Below, one piece after another: positions 43,584 to 54,857 of a stretch of DNA of 64,000 nucleotides. Origin of the DNA: Setomelanomma holmii. Its lineage: Eukaryota; Ascomycota; Dothideomycetes; Pleosporales; Phaeosphaeriaceae. Each line of letters begins with the position of its first letter. Position 1 is the stretch's first letter. Both the position numbers and the translations under genes were made by a program. The stretch is from positions 1 to 64,000 of the forward strand of contig ML978293.1 of the NCBI GenBank assembly GCA_010015745.1. Direction: 5' to 3'. The notes beneath the pieces were generated by a model that was given only the letters and a program-made list of their open reading frames with translations, searched no databases and had not been told where the DNA came from.

Positions 43584-45054
43584 CTATCTGATCTGGACTT
43601 CCGTCGTCCTCATAATGCCTTTTTGCAACGGCAAAATACTCTCATCACTCTCGCCCGCTCGACTCCCTCTCCGTCCACTCGCCATATAGGTAACCGTGCC
43701 TTTTCCATACTCCTCATTGAATTGGAACTCCGGACTCGCCCGACTCGCCCGTTTGGTACTGCCCTTCAAATCGTCCATGTTGTAGCTCTGCGTCCCACTT
43801 CGCTCCTCCTGCTTGAAATATCCATTCGACAGATACGGCCTTGAATTGACTTTGCTCGGCCCGCGCGACCCATAGCGCGAACCATATCGCTCTCCATATC
43901 GCTCTCCAGATGTCAAAGCAGAAACTACGCCGAAGAAGCCTGCTGCGAGGGGCTTGAGCGTGGGTAGGCATGCAGCGATGATGCCGACGTTCATTTCGAT
44001 CTGTTGCCAGATGTAGTACCATGCGCCTTTACCAGAGAAGTCGGCTTCTTCAAAGAAATGGTACTGTAGGGGGATCTTGTAGACGGCAGTGCCGCATGCA
44101 AAGAGACCGAGACCGAGGACTATGCAGAGCGAGACCCTGGTGCGGAGGTTGGCTTGGAGTTTCCAGACCATGGGGACGGGGAGGACGGCGAGAAGGAGGT
44201 CGGTGAAGAGGTTGAAGATTGAGTTGAAGAGACCAGTGTTTCGGTAAGTTGTTACTGAGTAGCATGTCGCAGTTCTAACAAGTTAGTCGACGTCTGGATG
44301 CTAGTCGTCAGGCACTTACCCCGTCGGTGGTCGCAGTGTGAAGTCCCAAGCTGCAGCTACAGGCTTACACTGTAATATAAGGGACAGTACTGAGCCAATT
44401 GTGAAAAGCACGAGGACCACTGTACCGCCCGTTGTCAGTGCTGAAGAGCTGATCAGTGTGCCTGGGAGATCGACATACTCATAATTGTGTACAGCACCCA
44501 TCGCCAGTGCCGACGGTGATCCGCCAACCGCAGCAAGAAGCATGCGATAGAGAGCTTGATGCTAGTATACGCAACCACAACAATCCAAGCGTACCACCAT
44601 ACAACCTTGAAGAAGACCGACATGTACTCAGGGTGCACGAAGGTGAAGTACTCAGCGTGGTGTCCGACTCCATGTTGTGTGAGTGTCACGAACAGGGAAA
44701 AGCATGTCGCGCTCAAAACCTGGTGTTGTGTCAGTTCCATTGACCAGGTCAAAGATTGTAGCTCCACCGCTATCAGTGCTGATGGGACATACCGCTGCAA
44801 GCATCATGATCCAGTCTGACACGCACAAGTCAGCACGAACCATATCATGGACTTGTCAGACACATACCATCGACACCAAAGGTCTTCAGCATGACTGCCC
44901 TGACGTAGATGCGCAGCAAAACACACAACATCGCCAACCCAAAGATCGTCCCATCGACCGCCAACATCTTCGGAGCCAAATTCTCGTCCAGGTACTCCTG
45001 CGGTGGTCGCGGGGGCATGGGCGGCGCCTGCCGCGCAAGCAAGGTGACAGCCAT
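43584..45054 (-). CDS. Rhodopsin-like (PTH11-type) integral membrane protein, copy 1
   Basis: Five exons (44868-45054, 44793-44815, 44479-44719, 44320-44419, 43584-44274) join across introns of 52, 73, 59 and 45 nt, all GT-AG and all in phase, to give 413 residues. Seven membrane helices are visible, with family marks DDWIMMLAA after helix 2, YTSIKLSIACFLLRL, LQCKPVAAAWD, and LFTDLLLAVLPVPMVWKLQ in helix 6, then an IEMNVGIIAACLPTLKPL segment typical of the fungal rhodopsin-like domain. The C-terminal 100 residues are cytosolic and Arg/Ser-rich with a YG(E/S)RYGSRYGSR repeat. Relatives are G-protein-coupled-receptor-like proteins that sense surfaces or nutrients in pathogens; ligand unknown. 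The start is the first ATG. Confidence 0.88.
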
Positions 45055-46665
45055 TCCAGCGATTAGGATCGACAACAAAAGGTGGAAATCCCTTGACAAA
45101 AGAAGTCAACCAGGAGGACTTAAAGATGCGACATAAGTATATCCCATCCTCTTGCTGATTAGCCGCAAAACGTCGCAACGACTTCGAACACGAGTAGAAA
45201 CGTGATGGGTAGGGATGGCACGCAGGAGTCCTACATAAGGTTTGCTCGCGAGGTCCTGCTCCGCTCCTGCTTCCAGGTTCATCTCAGCCGTCAGATTGAA
45301 GAGTTTTGCTGTCAGGTACGGTTGGTGAGCAGAATTCGTCAGTGCTTCACGGGTAAAGTGTTGCCAGTTGCGTACTGCTGGTTGGAGTGGCGGCCCGCTT
45401 CATGCTCCTACCTTGCAAGGTCCCGAACCGTTCAGAGCTCTTCATACATGGAGGAACAGGCGATCGTTCGATGTTAACGACTGCAGCTGACCTTTGCGCC
45501 GATGTTCAAAATGAGGTTCATCTACTCATGTCGATCTCGTCGATCTTACCACAGTTCGCAGCACTGGATTGACATCGTCGAGCCTACCCGCCTCACGTGC
45601 CAAGGACTTCATCGTCAGTCATCGTTCTAGTGGGCCGAACAAAGCTGTTGCCTACGGATGCAGTTGGACATGCGAAGTCGCAGTTGGTCCGCGGCTTGAG
45701 GAGAAGGCGTGCAGTTCCGCTACAAGCGATGTTGGAGGATGCGGGACTCTCGCCTCGCAAAGCCCAGCTCTTCTCTCTGAGAGGTGGAGGAATCCTTTGC
45801 TCATGCATGTGCAATTTCGCCTGTACGCCTCGCATGTTGGCTGAACGCCACACCAGTTTCCAGGGTGGTGGGGTCTTACGGTGCCGCTGGAAGGAACGGA
45901 AAGACAAATTATCTGCGCCCGGATCCTTGCACGTCGTATTGCAGCTAAAACTCCTTCCAGCTGCCCAGGAAGCACATTCCGGATCATTTAGGATCAAAAT
46001 ACAGATGTCGAGACATGCAAGGTGCAAAGAGATGGAGTTGTGGTTGCGAGTAATGGACTCGATCGGTCTGGAAAAGGCCCTGGTGGGGAGCGGCCCGTGG
46101 TCGGAGATCGGGTGGTTCGTCACCCAAGACCCCGCCCATAGCAGACCGCCTAAGGCGCGGGAGTGGGTTAGCCACCCGCTGAAGCTAAATGACCGGAACA
46201 TCAGCCAGTCAACCACAACTACCTCTGCGCTAGCATCCCCAGATCACGGACTTCGTATACCGTCTGCGTCGAGAAGAAATTTCTGCACAGCCGCGCATGA
46301 GGGATCAATCCTACAGGGGCCAGAAGATGCATCCTATAGACGCCCATCTGACGACCGATATTTGCCAACGCTTTCCTGGGTCCCCAGCCGCGCACACCAT
46401 GCTCCAAGGGGTATTGCTATTTACGTGCCGAACATTTGGAACCTCGTGTGGCGGCTATCGAGTACAAGCTATCCCACGTGTAGAGGCGCTTTACCACGTG
46501 CGGAGCATTAGCATAAGCCGTACTGACTCTCCTCCTGGCAATTGGACGTAGACAACGGCACGTCGAGTACCAGTGCCGAGGACTATCTTCAGAACCAGAG
46601 TTCGGTCTGATGAGAGCAACTCGTGGACTATTCATTGACCCTTTTCGCCTCCTCAAGGCACATCA
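45055..46665. other. Intergenic region
   Basis: Long open frames cover much of it on both strands (45597-46511 plus, 45593-46216 minus), but the plus one begins at a GTG and neither shows a domain, so I regard them as chance. No repeat or RNA gene recognised. Confidence 0.4.
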
Positions 46666-46674
46666 TATTTAAAG
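46666..46674 (+). promoter_or_regulatory. TATA-like box upstream of the tyrosinase gene
   Basis: TATTTAAAG lies about 240 bp upstream of the ATG at 46904, within reach of a fungal promoter. Function is inferred. Confidence 0.3.
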
Positions 46675-46903
46675 AACCCTCTGGACGCGCAAAGCAAAGT
46701 ATCAGAGTGGCACAGCCAACCTGGCTCATACTCTAACACTCAAAACTTCAGTTCCTTCGCTTACTGCCCATAGGCCTTAATCTTAATATTAATTAGCCGC
46801 GCTCTGACCGGACCGGTCCTACGGATTCCAGCCAACCACTTCAACAGCACTTTCGCCCATTCATCGCGTAACAGTTCTCTCCGGTACCTTTCTGCCACAC
46901 AAC

Positions 46904-48209
46904 ATGCGCGGTACTCTTGCAGCCGCGTGGCTTTTGCCACTGGCTCTTGGAAGCGCCATCCCCTCCCAAGAGAGCCATATCGACAAGAGGTCATTTGATC
47001 TCGTCAATGATATTCTCGCCGGTTTGGGCAGTATCAAGCAGGATATGATGGCTGGTGGAGCTGCCATCAACCAGCAGCTCTACCAAGCTATCCAGCAGCC
47101 TGCTCAGTACAAGAAGTGCAACCCCACGAACATTCAAGTCCGACAAGAATGGTAAGGTTTCAGCCACGAACTTTATTCGGCACCAATTGACATCTACCAG
47201 GTCGACATTTACCTCTACTCAGAAGAAGGACTATATCAGCGCAGTCAAGTGCCTTGCCAAGCTGCCACCGAAAACTTCGAAGGATGTCTGTCCAGGGTGT
47301 CGAAACCGTTACGATGACTTCGTCGCCACCCACATCCAGCAGTCCTTCAACATCCACGTGACTGGCAACTTCCTCACGTGGCATCGGTACTTCACCTGGG
47401 CGTACGAACAAACCCTCCGCAATGAGTGCGGCTACAAGGGCAACCAGCCATACTACAGCTACTCGCGCTGGGCCAGCAACCCAACCAAGTCTCCCCTGCT
47501 CGACGGTTCTGACACCTCCATGTCCGGCCAGGGCGCTCTCGGCTGCACCAACCAGACATTCACCGGCATCCCTCTCAACACAAATCCCAAGATCAAGATT
47601 CCCAAGGGTCCCGGTGGCGGTTGCGTGACCTCCGGCCCCTTCAAGGACTGGCAAGTCAACGTCGGCCCCCTCTTTCCCGGCTCGATTTGCGCACCCCTGA
47701 ACCCGAATCAAGACTTCACGCAACCCGGCTACGGCCTCGGCTACAACCCTCGCTGCCTTACACGCGACATCACCAGCTTCTCTGGCGAAGGATGGCTCAA
47801 AGACGACGACGTCGTGTCGCTCCTGAATTCCCCGACCTACCAGTCCTTCTGGGAAACGCTCCAGGGCGGCCCACCAGATAGCAGCTTCGCCAACGGCTTC
47901 ATGGGCGTACACACGGCCGGACACTTCATCATCGGTGGCGATCCAGGTGGTGACTTCACTGCTTCCCCTGGTGACCCATACTTCTTCTTCCACCATGCTA
48001 GCATCGATCGCATCTACTGGATCTGGCAGAACTTAAAGCCTGCAGAGCGCACTTTGGCTTTGTATGGTGGTACTACGATCTCAGATTTGAGTGTGCCAGC
48101 GACGTTGCAGGATAAGTTGGCTATGGGTGCTGCGTTTGGTCCGGAAATCACGATTGCAGATGCGTCGAGCACAATGGGAGGGGCGCCGTTCTGTTATACT
48201 TACATCTAG
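46904..48209 (+). CDS. Secreted tyrosinase
   Basis: Exons 46904-47151 and 47201-48209 join across a 49-nt intron (GTAAGG...CAG) to give 418 residues. A signal peptide (MRGTLAAAWLLPLALGSA) and a DKR site near residue 28 suggest a Kex2-processed pro-form. The CuA histidines are H127, H135 and H144 (the last in FLTWHRYF), and CuB has HTAGHF and FFFHHASIDRIYWIW. Tyrosinases oxidise phenols to quinones with a type-3 copper pair. It is short, lacking the large C-terminal shielding domain of melanin tyrosinases, and resembles the small secreted or biosynthetic forms. UstQ-like enzymes of ustiloxin pathways belong to the same superfamily, and UstYa-type genes lie 11 kb away. Confidence 0.93.
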
Positions 48210-49269
48210 ATGGTGCTACATCTCAAGTGGAGATGTAGTTGCGTAGAGACTTGTACATTTACTTTAAGACTTGCGGATAATTCAACCTAGACCATCTTCC
48301 AATCCATCGAATTTACATGGTATGCATAATTGCCTTGGTGATTCTCCTTCGATATGAACGCTCCTCAGGTGCACCCAAAAGCTCCATGCTGACTACTTCT
48401 TAAGCTCTCGCAGGTATTAGTCGTATTCGTACTGTGTTGCTTGACGCGTCCAGTGTCTTGCATATGCGCTTTTCACCACAATCTTGACAGTGAATAGTCG
48501 TGCTATACACAACTGACCGCGCTGCTCGACCTCGAGCCTAGTGTTGAGTGATTCCCAACATACTTCAACAGACCGCAAATCATCGAGTACGAAGTTGTAC
48601 CGCGGATTCAATGGGATGGGAGGGTGCTGTTCATGGAGTGTGCCATGATTGTGTTGCGAATTTCTGCGAGGGGGAGGGTTAGCTTTTTGGTGTGATGCCA
48701 TCGTGTTAAAAAAGAATCTAGTGTTTCGATAGGCGGAGTTTTTCTCGACACGCGTGGATGGAATGACGATCTAGACTTGATGAGAGAGGTTGCTCACTGG
48801 GCGATAGTTTGAGCAATTGCGACTCTTGCATTGTAGACGTTGTATCTGGAGCAACGTTCTCCATTGTGAGTAGGCGAAACTAGGTGTTGTTGCAATTCTA
48901 AAATGAAAGGAGAGAAGGGACAACAGAAATGAGAGCTACGAGACATGCGATTCGAGCAATTTGGGAGATATCGCAAGACGTAAAATAACATGATCCGTGA
49001 CAGGCACCCGCACATTAGCGTTTATCCAATGTCCCGAGGGCCAGACTCTCTTTCCAAACCAATATTTTCGAGCCAGAAGAACAACACAGAACCAAGATGT
49101 CTTCGGTGATGACAATTTCGAGTCCCCAAGAACACTGGTTAAGAAGTCTAAGGTTGCTCAAGTTTCTTCGGACTCTCAGCCCGTCCAACCCTACTGCACC
49201 TCCCCTTTCGCAGTTGCTATCGCCGTTCCTGACGACCTATTTAGCGATAGTTGCAATCTCATCAGACAC
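48210..49269. other. Intergenic region
   Basis: About 1.06 kb between converging genes. A 94-codon minus-strand ATG frame (48417-48701) has no recognisable domain and is a weak candidate for a small gene. Nothing else supported. Confidence 0.4.
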
Positions 49270-50765
49270 TTATGGCAGCTCCTTGGTCTTGTGAAATTGT
49301 GGCAAGAACATCTGAGAGGACTGGAACGATGCCGCGCTCCTTACCGACCTTGACCTCGTCGGCATGGGCGGTAATGCACTGAAGTTTGCGTCTTCGATGG
49401 TGCTTGCGGACCGCATACTATTGGCTTGCGAACTATTTCCGGTGGTGTACCGGCCTAGCTCAATGTCGTCGTAGTGGTCGTACAGGATGTCAGTTGTATT
49501 GATAGACTCGCGTTTGTCTGTTGACGCGGGCGACCGTGTAACGTATACATCCTTTTGTACTTGGACGCCGCCTTGGGCATCAACGGATACGGAGTGATGG
49601 GGCTCGGAGATGTACCCGCTCTTGCTTTGTGAAGTGTTGAGCAAAGAGACGAATTTCCCAAACACGTGTGTAGTCGTCTTGCTACCTTTGGCACCCAAAT
49701 GCGCGGTATCTTTGGAACCCTTGGAGTCGCTCGGTGTCTTCGACCGAGAAAATGAAGCGATTTTATCGTGGAAGAAGTGCTTGAAGAACACCTTAAGCGA
49801 GGGTGCGTTAGCGCAAAATGCCCCAACGTGCAGTTCGAGCATGGTGGTCAGCATAAGATCCCACGTCGACCAAGTTACATCGTAGGTATCGTAAAAGGTG
49901 CGCCAGCTGTAGTATGCACGCAGAGCACCTACAGCAACGACACCGTAACCAATGCTGAAGATGCCAAAAAGGGCAAACTTCTGCCGCAATGGCATCTGGA
50001 GTTTCCAGTACAAGAAGGTGGACAGGATGGCGGTGACGAGATCCTGCGCTGCTGATATCAGCGAAGCAGCGAAGACATCAGCGCCTTCATCGAAACAGTG
50101 GTATTTGTATCCCTTCAAGCGTTTGTTGATGTCAACCTGGTCCCAGAAGGCTGATATCGGTTTGCAACCGAGTATTGGAGCCAGTGTTAGCGCGATGGTG
50201 TATGCGATGATGCAGCCGATAATGATCCAGGTTGTCCAGCGGAATGCTTTGGATACCGCCCGCGATGAGAGACGGCGGTAGAAGAGAAGAATGGAGATCT
50301 TGATCAGACCCGATGCACCGCAGAAGATGCATTCGACAGCTAGAACGTATTTGCGTGACTCGACAAATCTCTCTGAGTCCTTGACAGCGTCCAGATCCCA
50401 TATATGATGGTCGAAGCCACGTGAAGCCGCTGCGATGTGTTAGTATTAATACGTGCAGAGGCTTAGTTGCTCACCTATGGGCAGCAGAACTGTCAGCGCG
50501 ATGAGTGGTAGCTAACGCGGTCAGACGTCGTCGTTCCGTCTACAGTGTAACGCACAGTGGCTGCTAGCATGAACCAGTCGTCCCAACCTGGATTCCTTTG
50601 GTGAAATATCCTGACCCACAGTCTCGCGAGTAGTAATGCGATAGTAATCGGACCACACACAACGGCAAGTAATGTCACTGTATTTGGTCTCTTCTCGGGA
50701 TTGATGTAATTTGGGGCCGGCCAAGATAGCATTACCTTAATGGTGGGGTGTATTCCGCCTGGCAT
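49270..50765 (-). CDS. Rhodopsin-like (PTH11-type) integral membrane protein, copy 2
   Basis: Exons 50556-50765, 50475-50511 and 49270-50429 join across introns of 44 and 45 nt (GTGCGT...TAG, GTGAGC...CAG) to give 468 residues. The second exon encodes only 12 codons but keeps the phase exactly. Marks of the family are GWDDWFMLAA, GLIKISILLFYRRL, LGCKPISAFWD, DLVTAILSTFLYWKLQMPLRQKF (broken here) and a LELHVGAFCANAPSLKVFF segment. The cytosolic C-terminus of about 180 residues is Ser/Thr-rich. It differs from copy 1 in intron positions and helix sequences, so the two are distant relatives, not a tandem duplicate. Confidence 0.88.
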
Positions 50766-52712
50766 GATGCATGCGTTTTGAAGTCCGATGTCTTGCACAG
50801 ACTAAACGTTCGAGCGCAACGGTGATTATGTAGTGAACTCATGAAGGGATATACCTGGCATAAGTGCATCGCGGCTTGCTGCGACGAGATTCTAGCAAGG
50901 ATGCATGAGATCTGATGCCCATGACGTGACGAAGTGCTATTGCGAGGGTTCACGGCAGTTGATTTCGGTTTCTGAAAAGCAAGTCGTAGTTTCAGTCGGC
51001 GGAGCTCGAAAATGTTCGTCGATCATTGTCTACGTCCATATCAACGTCTGAGATGCTTACCGGATTGAGCACCGCGTGCAGATGTCAAGGGTTCGGGAGA
51101 CGTAGGCGAATGGCTTCTGCTGCTCTAAGCACGATTTCGGCGCCGGCAACCAAGCTTTTACGGGAGGCCGACTGGATTGAACACGACGGAAGTTTCGGTC
51201 GGCGCATACAAAAGCCATAAGATCGAGCGAGTGCATCCGAACAGGTCTTCGTGTTCCATCGCCAGCTGCTTGTAGACATGTCCGACACGTGTGTATGCAC
51301 CCGATGAAAATGACTTTCATGATTTGTTGTTGTACCTACGCGTGACGTCTCGAATCTGCGTTCATTGCTTTTTGTGTCGAGATGAAGTTGCTCATATGAC
51401 GCATATAGGCTTAATCAAGCTTGACCAATTCATTACCAGTCCAGGGGGTTCGAAACGGCCGTGAACCCTTGGCAGCCTTATCCAGGAGCAATGTGCGCCA
51501 AGCTCCACAGTGTAATTCCATGACGAGTCCCGCCCATGAATTGGTGTGCCCGAGTATGATGGGATCGAAAATCTTTGTCATCAATAACGATCCTATGTCG
51601 CGTTGTTGATGACATTCCTGATCTGTTCGCATAAGCTCGTAAGATTCGGAAGCCATTACAATCTTCCCAAAGAAGAAGACGTTTGCCATTTTAGTGAAGA
51701 CGTGCAGATGCATGTGAAGTGCCTGATGCTGCACGATCATGCATGCAGGTCTGGTCACCATCGACCAGGATCCATGGACCCATTATTTCCGGACCTGGTG
51801 TATCGATGAGAGGGATTTGAGCCCATGGTCGAAGGTCGTGTCATGGTTGATTCAATATATTGGACTCACAGATATCCAGGACTGACGGTCTGGAGATTCG
51901 TCTGGCCTGGTCAACAGGCTGCGTCCAGCTTCTCGTTTGACCAATAATCTCTGTATATCGACAACAGATCTATATTTCGCTGTTTATGTAGCTTGATCTT
52001 GGCAGGAATGAGTCCGTCATTCGATAAGGCACGTAAATGTGTGGATGGGACATAGTCGCGAACCACATTGTCGTTCTTTGGGTTCTTGAAACCGTTGAAG
52101 GGAAAAAGCAACCGAGGCCAAGAACGATGCAGGATACGCGGATCTTCACGACCGACATTAATGCCATCCGGCAAGATGGCAGAAAGGCGGGGTGTGAGCG
52201 GCCAGAGATGTGGGTCATCTTGAAGACGATGAGATGTCCGTTATGGGTGACGAAGGGATGCCGGAATTGGAAGAGGGCGGCGGGACGGCAAGCACGATTC
52301 ATCGCGGCCAGTGCCGCGATCCGCTAGCGCCGCGCTAGGCCCCACAGCCCCTCACAGGCTGCTCGGCCGAATCTCCAGTTCTTGCAACCACAATACCAAT
52401 ACAGCGTCTCATCATGACCCTCAATCTTATATCTCCAGGCCAGCCGCCGCCCTTTTCACTACCTATCTACTCACCGAAGGACCCTTTCGCAGGTAACTTC
52501 TTGTTCTTCATTGTGCAGTCTGCGAGTGTACAAGATGAGGCCTCACAGCGACACGTATAGCGACATGTATAAAGATCAGCAGGAGCACGGCGTTGTGGCT
52601 CACCAGGACTCGCATATCTTGACACCAATTGCCCCGACCAACTCCCCACAGTTGAGCATCGACATCGCTAATTGTCCCATCGCCTTTGCCGTGCAGTGAA
52701 TCCATTACCAGT
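50766..52712. other. Long intergenic region with weak frames
   Basis: About 1.95 kb. Minus-strand frames at 51411-51761 (116 codons, ATG) and 51911-52174 read like protein (VFTKMANVFFFGK; FPFNGFKNPKNDNVVRDY) but cannot be joined into a gene and show no certain domain. They may be relics of a larger coding region. No transposon ends recognised. Confidence 0.35.
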
Positions 52713-54203
52713 ATGTCTTTCCAGCCACACATCGACGATGCTTGCGAGCGAGCTGTCACACCGGGACCAGACCGTGTGTTGGCGGGCGTGGCACTTGCCG
52801 CCGTTGTAACCAGGGGGAAAGGCACGAGAAGCGCGGTCCACATTCCTTTTGCACTGATTGAACGCTGGGACGTTGTAAAAACAAAGTAAACATCGAGCGA
52901 GATCGGCTCTGTCACCAGCATCCGAAAAGTATCCACCGTCGACAAGAAGCACATGAGTCTTCCCGATTCTTTTGTACCTGCAGACATCAGATCACACGCA
53001 ACGCCCAACGTCTTCCAATACCCATCAATTCGCGACAACGCTAACGCATGTATCACAGATGAGCATGCTGCTCCGCCAGATTTCAAGGCCGCATATGGCA
53101 CATTGCAGCTCGACCCTGCTTCGCCCCCTGTAACGACTAAGACGGTCATGTGGACAGCATCCTGCAACAAGCTTGCCACGATCATTGCTGTTCTGCAGTG
53201 TGTTGAGCGAGGCTTGTTTGCACTTGACTACCCGGCCGATGTTAATAGACTACTGCCTGAGTGGAATGACCCTGAAATCCTGACTGGCTTCACCGAGGAT
53301 AGCAAGCCAATCGTGCAACCCGCAAAGCAGAAGATTACCTTGCGTCAACTACTCACTCACACAAGTGGAGTCGGATATGACTTTTTCCACCCACTGCTCG
53401 TCCAATGGAGCAGAACCGAGGTGAATCGCATCTTTCCTATCGAAAGCCCATTGTCGAAGGCTTCGGACACCCCCTTGTCTTTGAACCAGGGACAGGTTGG
53501 GTCTACGGCGGGGGCCTTGACCTCGCAGGCTTGATGTTGGCAAGAGCTACCAAGGCCACGTTGGAAGCATACATGCGCCGGAACATCTTCGACGTACTAG
53601 GCATGAACGATGCACCCTTCGGCCCGCTTGAGCACAACAACATGGCAGAAAACTTGATGTCAATGACTTCGCGAGTGGACACTGGCCTCGTCGACGGATA
53701 TACGCCAGGCGCACTCGAGACGCCCATCGAGCCCCAAGACGAGTATGGCGGTGCTGGGCTATTCAGCACCGCAGACGACTTCCTCAAGCTCTTGAAGTCG
53801 GTTCTTCACGACGGCAAGCTTCTCAAGTCCGAGAGCATCGATCTCATGTTCACGCCAGCGCTTTCGGTAGCTCAGCGTGAATCGCAAAACGCATGGCTCT
53901 CGAATCCAGTAGTGGCAGCTATCATGACTCCGGGTGAGTCTCTTGTGGGCACTCTTGGTGCTGGCGAATGGGTACACGGCATAGGAGGAATGATCAGACT
54001 GCATGAGGGCGACGATGGTTTGAAGCCTGGAACTATGCACTGGGGAGGCGCACCAAATCTGAAGTCGTGGATTGACCGTACTGGTGGGACTTGTGGATTC
54101 TTTGGACCACAGCTGCTCCCCTCGGGGTGAGGTGAAGCATGCTTTCCTCGGGAAGTTGTTTCAGAAGGAGATGGTGTCGCACTTTTCGAGGGCAAGTGGC
54201 TGA
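52713..54203 (+). pseudogene. Serine beta-lactamase-fold protein, broken copy 2
   Basis: The start near 52713 gives VLAGVALAAVVTRGK; conserved sequence resumes at 53080 with DFKAAYGTLQLDP, so about 258 bp (52822-53079, GC...AG ends) would need to be removed, possibly a GC-AG intron with a poor donor or an insertion. The catalytic SxxK is SCNK in WTASCNKLAT, followed by QLLTHTSGVGYDFFHP. Around 53410 the frame shifts by one base to reach GHPLVFEPGTGWVYGGG and the rest of the fold. A further one-base shift near 54127 is needed to reach the family C-terminus (LPSGEVKHAFL..., stop at 54203). No signal peptide. It is of the cytosolic transesterase/EstB-like type, unlike copy 1. Confidence 0.78.
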
Positions 54204-54857
54204 CCAGGTGGGCGTAATTTATTTCGCGCAATACTTCCAATCATCCTGGAGCATATACTGGTGCAGAGCAAAATCTAAATTCGTCTCATCCGTGGATCGA
54301 AGTCGTCAAGCATTGGCTCCCCGCACAATTTGTAACCAAGTGTGGAGACTGTGGCTTATCTGTAGTGCTGACACAGCGCGTTCGCGTTCTTTTGGCGCCA
54401 TGACGTACCATTGCATCTTTTTCCGTTGATTCTCAGGCCCTATCAGACGCCATCAAAGCCAGCAAAATCTTGACCGCCTTCAGATCTGCCGCTTTGTGAA
54501 GTCGCATTACTGGATTATTCAAGCTGAAGAGGTCGCTGACGCTTACTTTCGGCATGCAAAGTTACGATGCATGCTTTGGGCCTCCCAACAGATTCTTGCA
54601 AAGCATCGGCCAACTCAATGGGTATATGTGCCAAAGGACCGTCGTCATTGATTGAAGGCCATTCATACCTACCGGACAATCCGGACAGAGCTACCGACGC
54701 TACACTACGGTTCGCCGGCAGATCCACTGCTCCACGCGACGTCAGCGAAACAAAGACTATTTACACTGGTGCATCTCGTCGAACTGAGCGCAACGCCAAT
54801 TTAAGCAGCCTGGCACAAGCAACGCCCTCCTGAAAGCCACATCCCACTACCGCAACT
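54204..54857. other. Intergenic region
   Basis: About 650 bp upstream of the MFS gene. No coding or RNA feature supported. Confidence 0.5.

Noticed and set aside
45597..46511. Open frame of 304 codons on the plus strand
   Set aside because: It begins at GTG, not ATG, is overlapped by a 207-codon frame on the other strand, and shows no domain or splice structure. Long chance frames are common in this GC range.
52508..53185. 225-codon minus-strand frame
   Set aside because: It is antisense to the start of the second beta-lactamase-fold gene, which has real family motifs.
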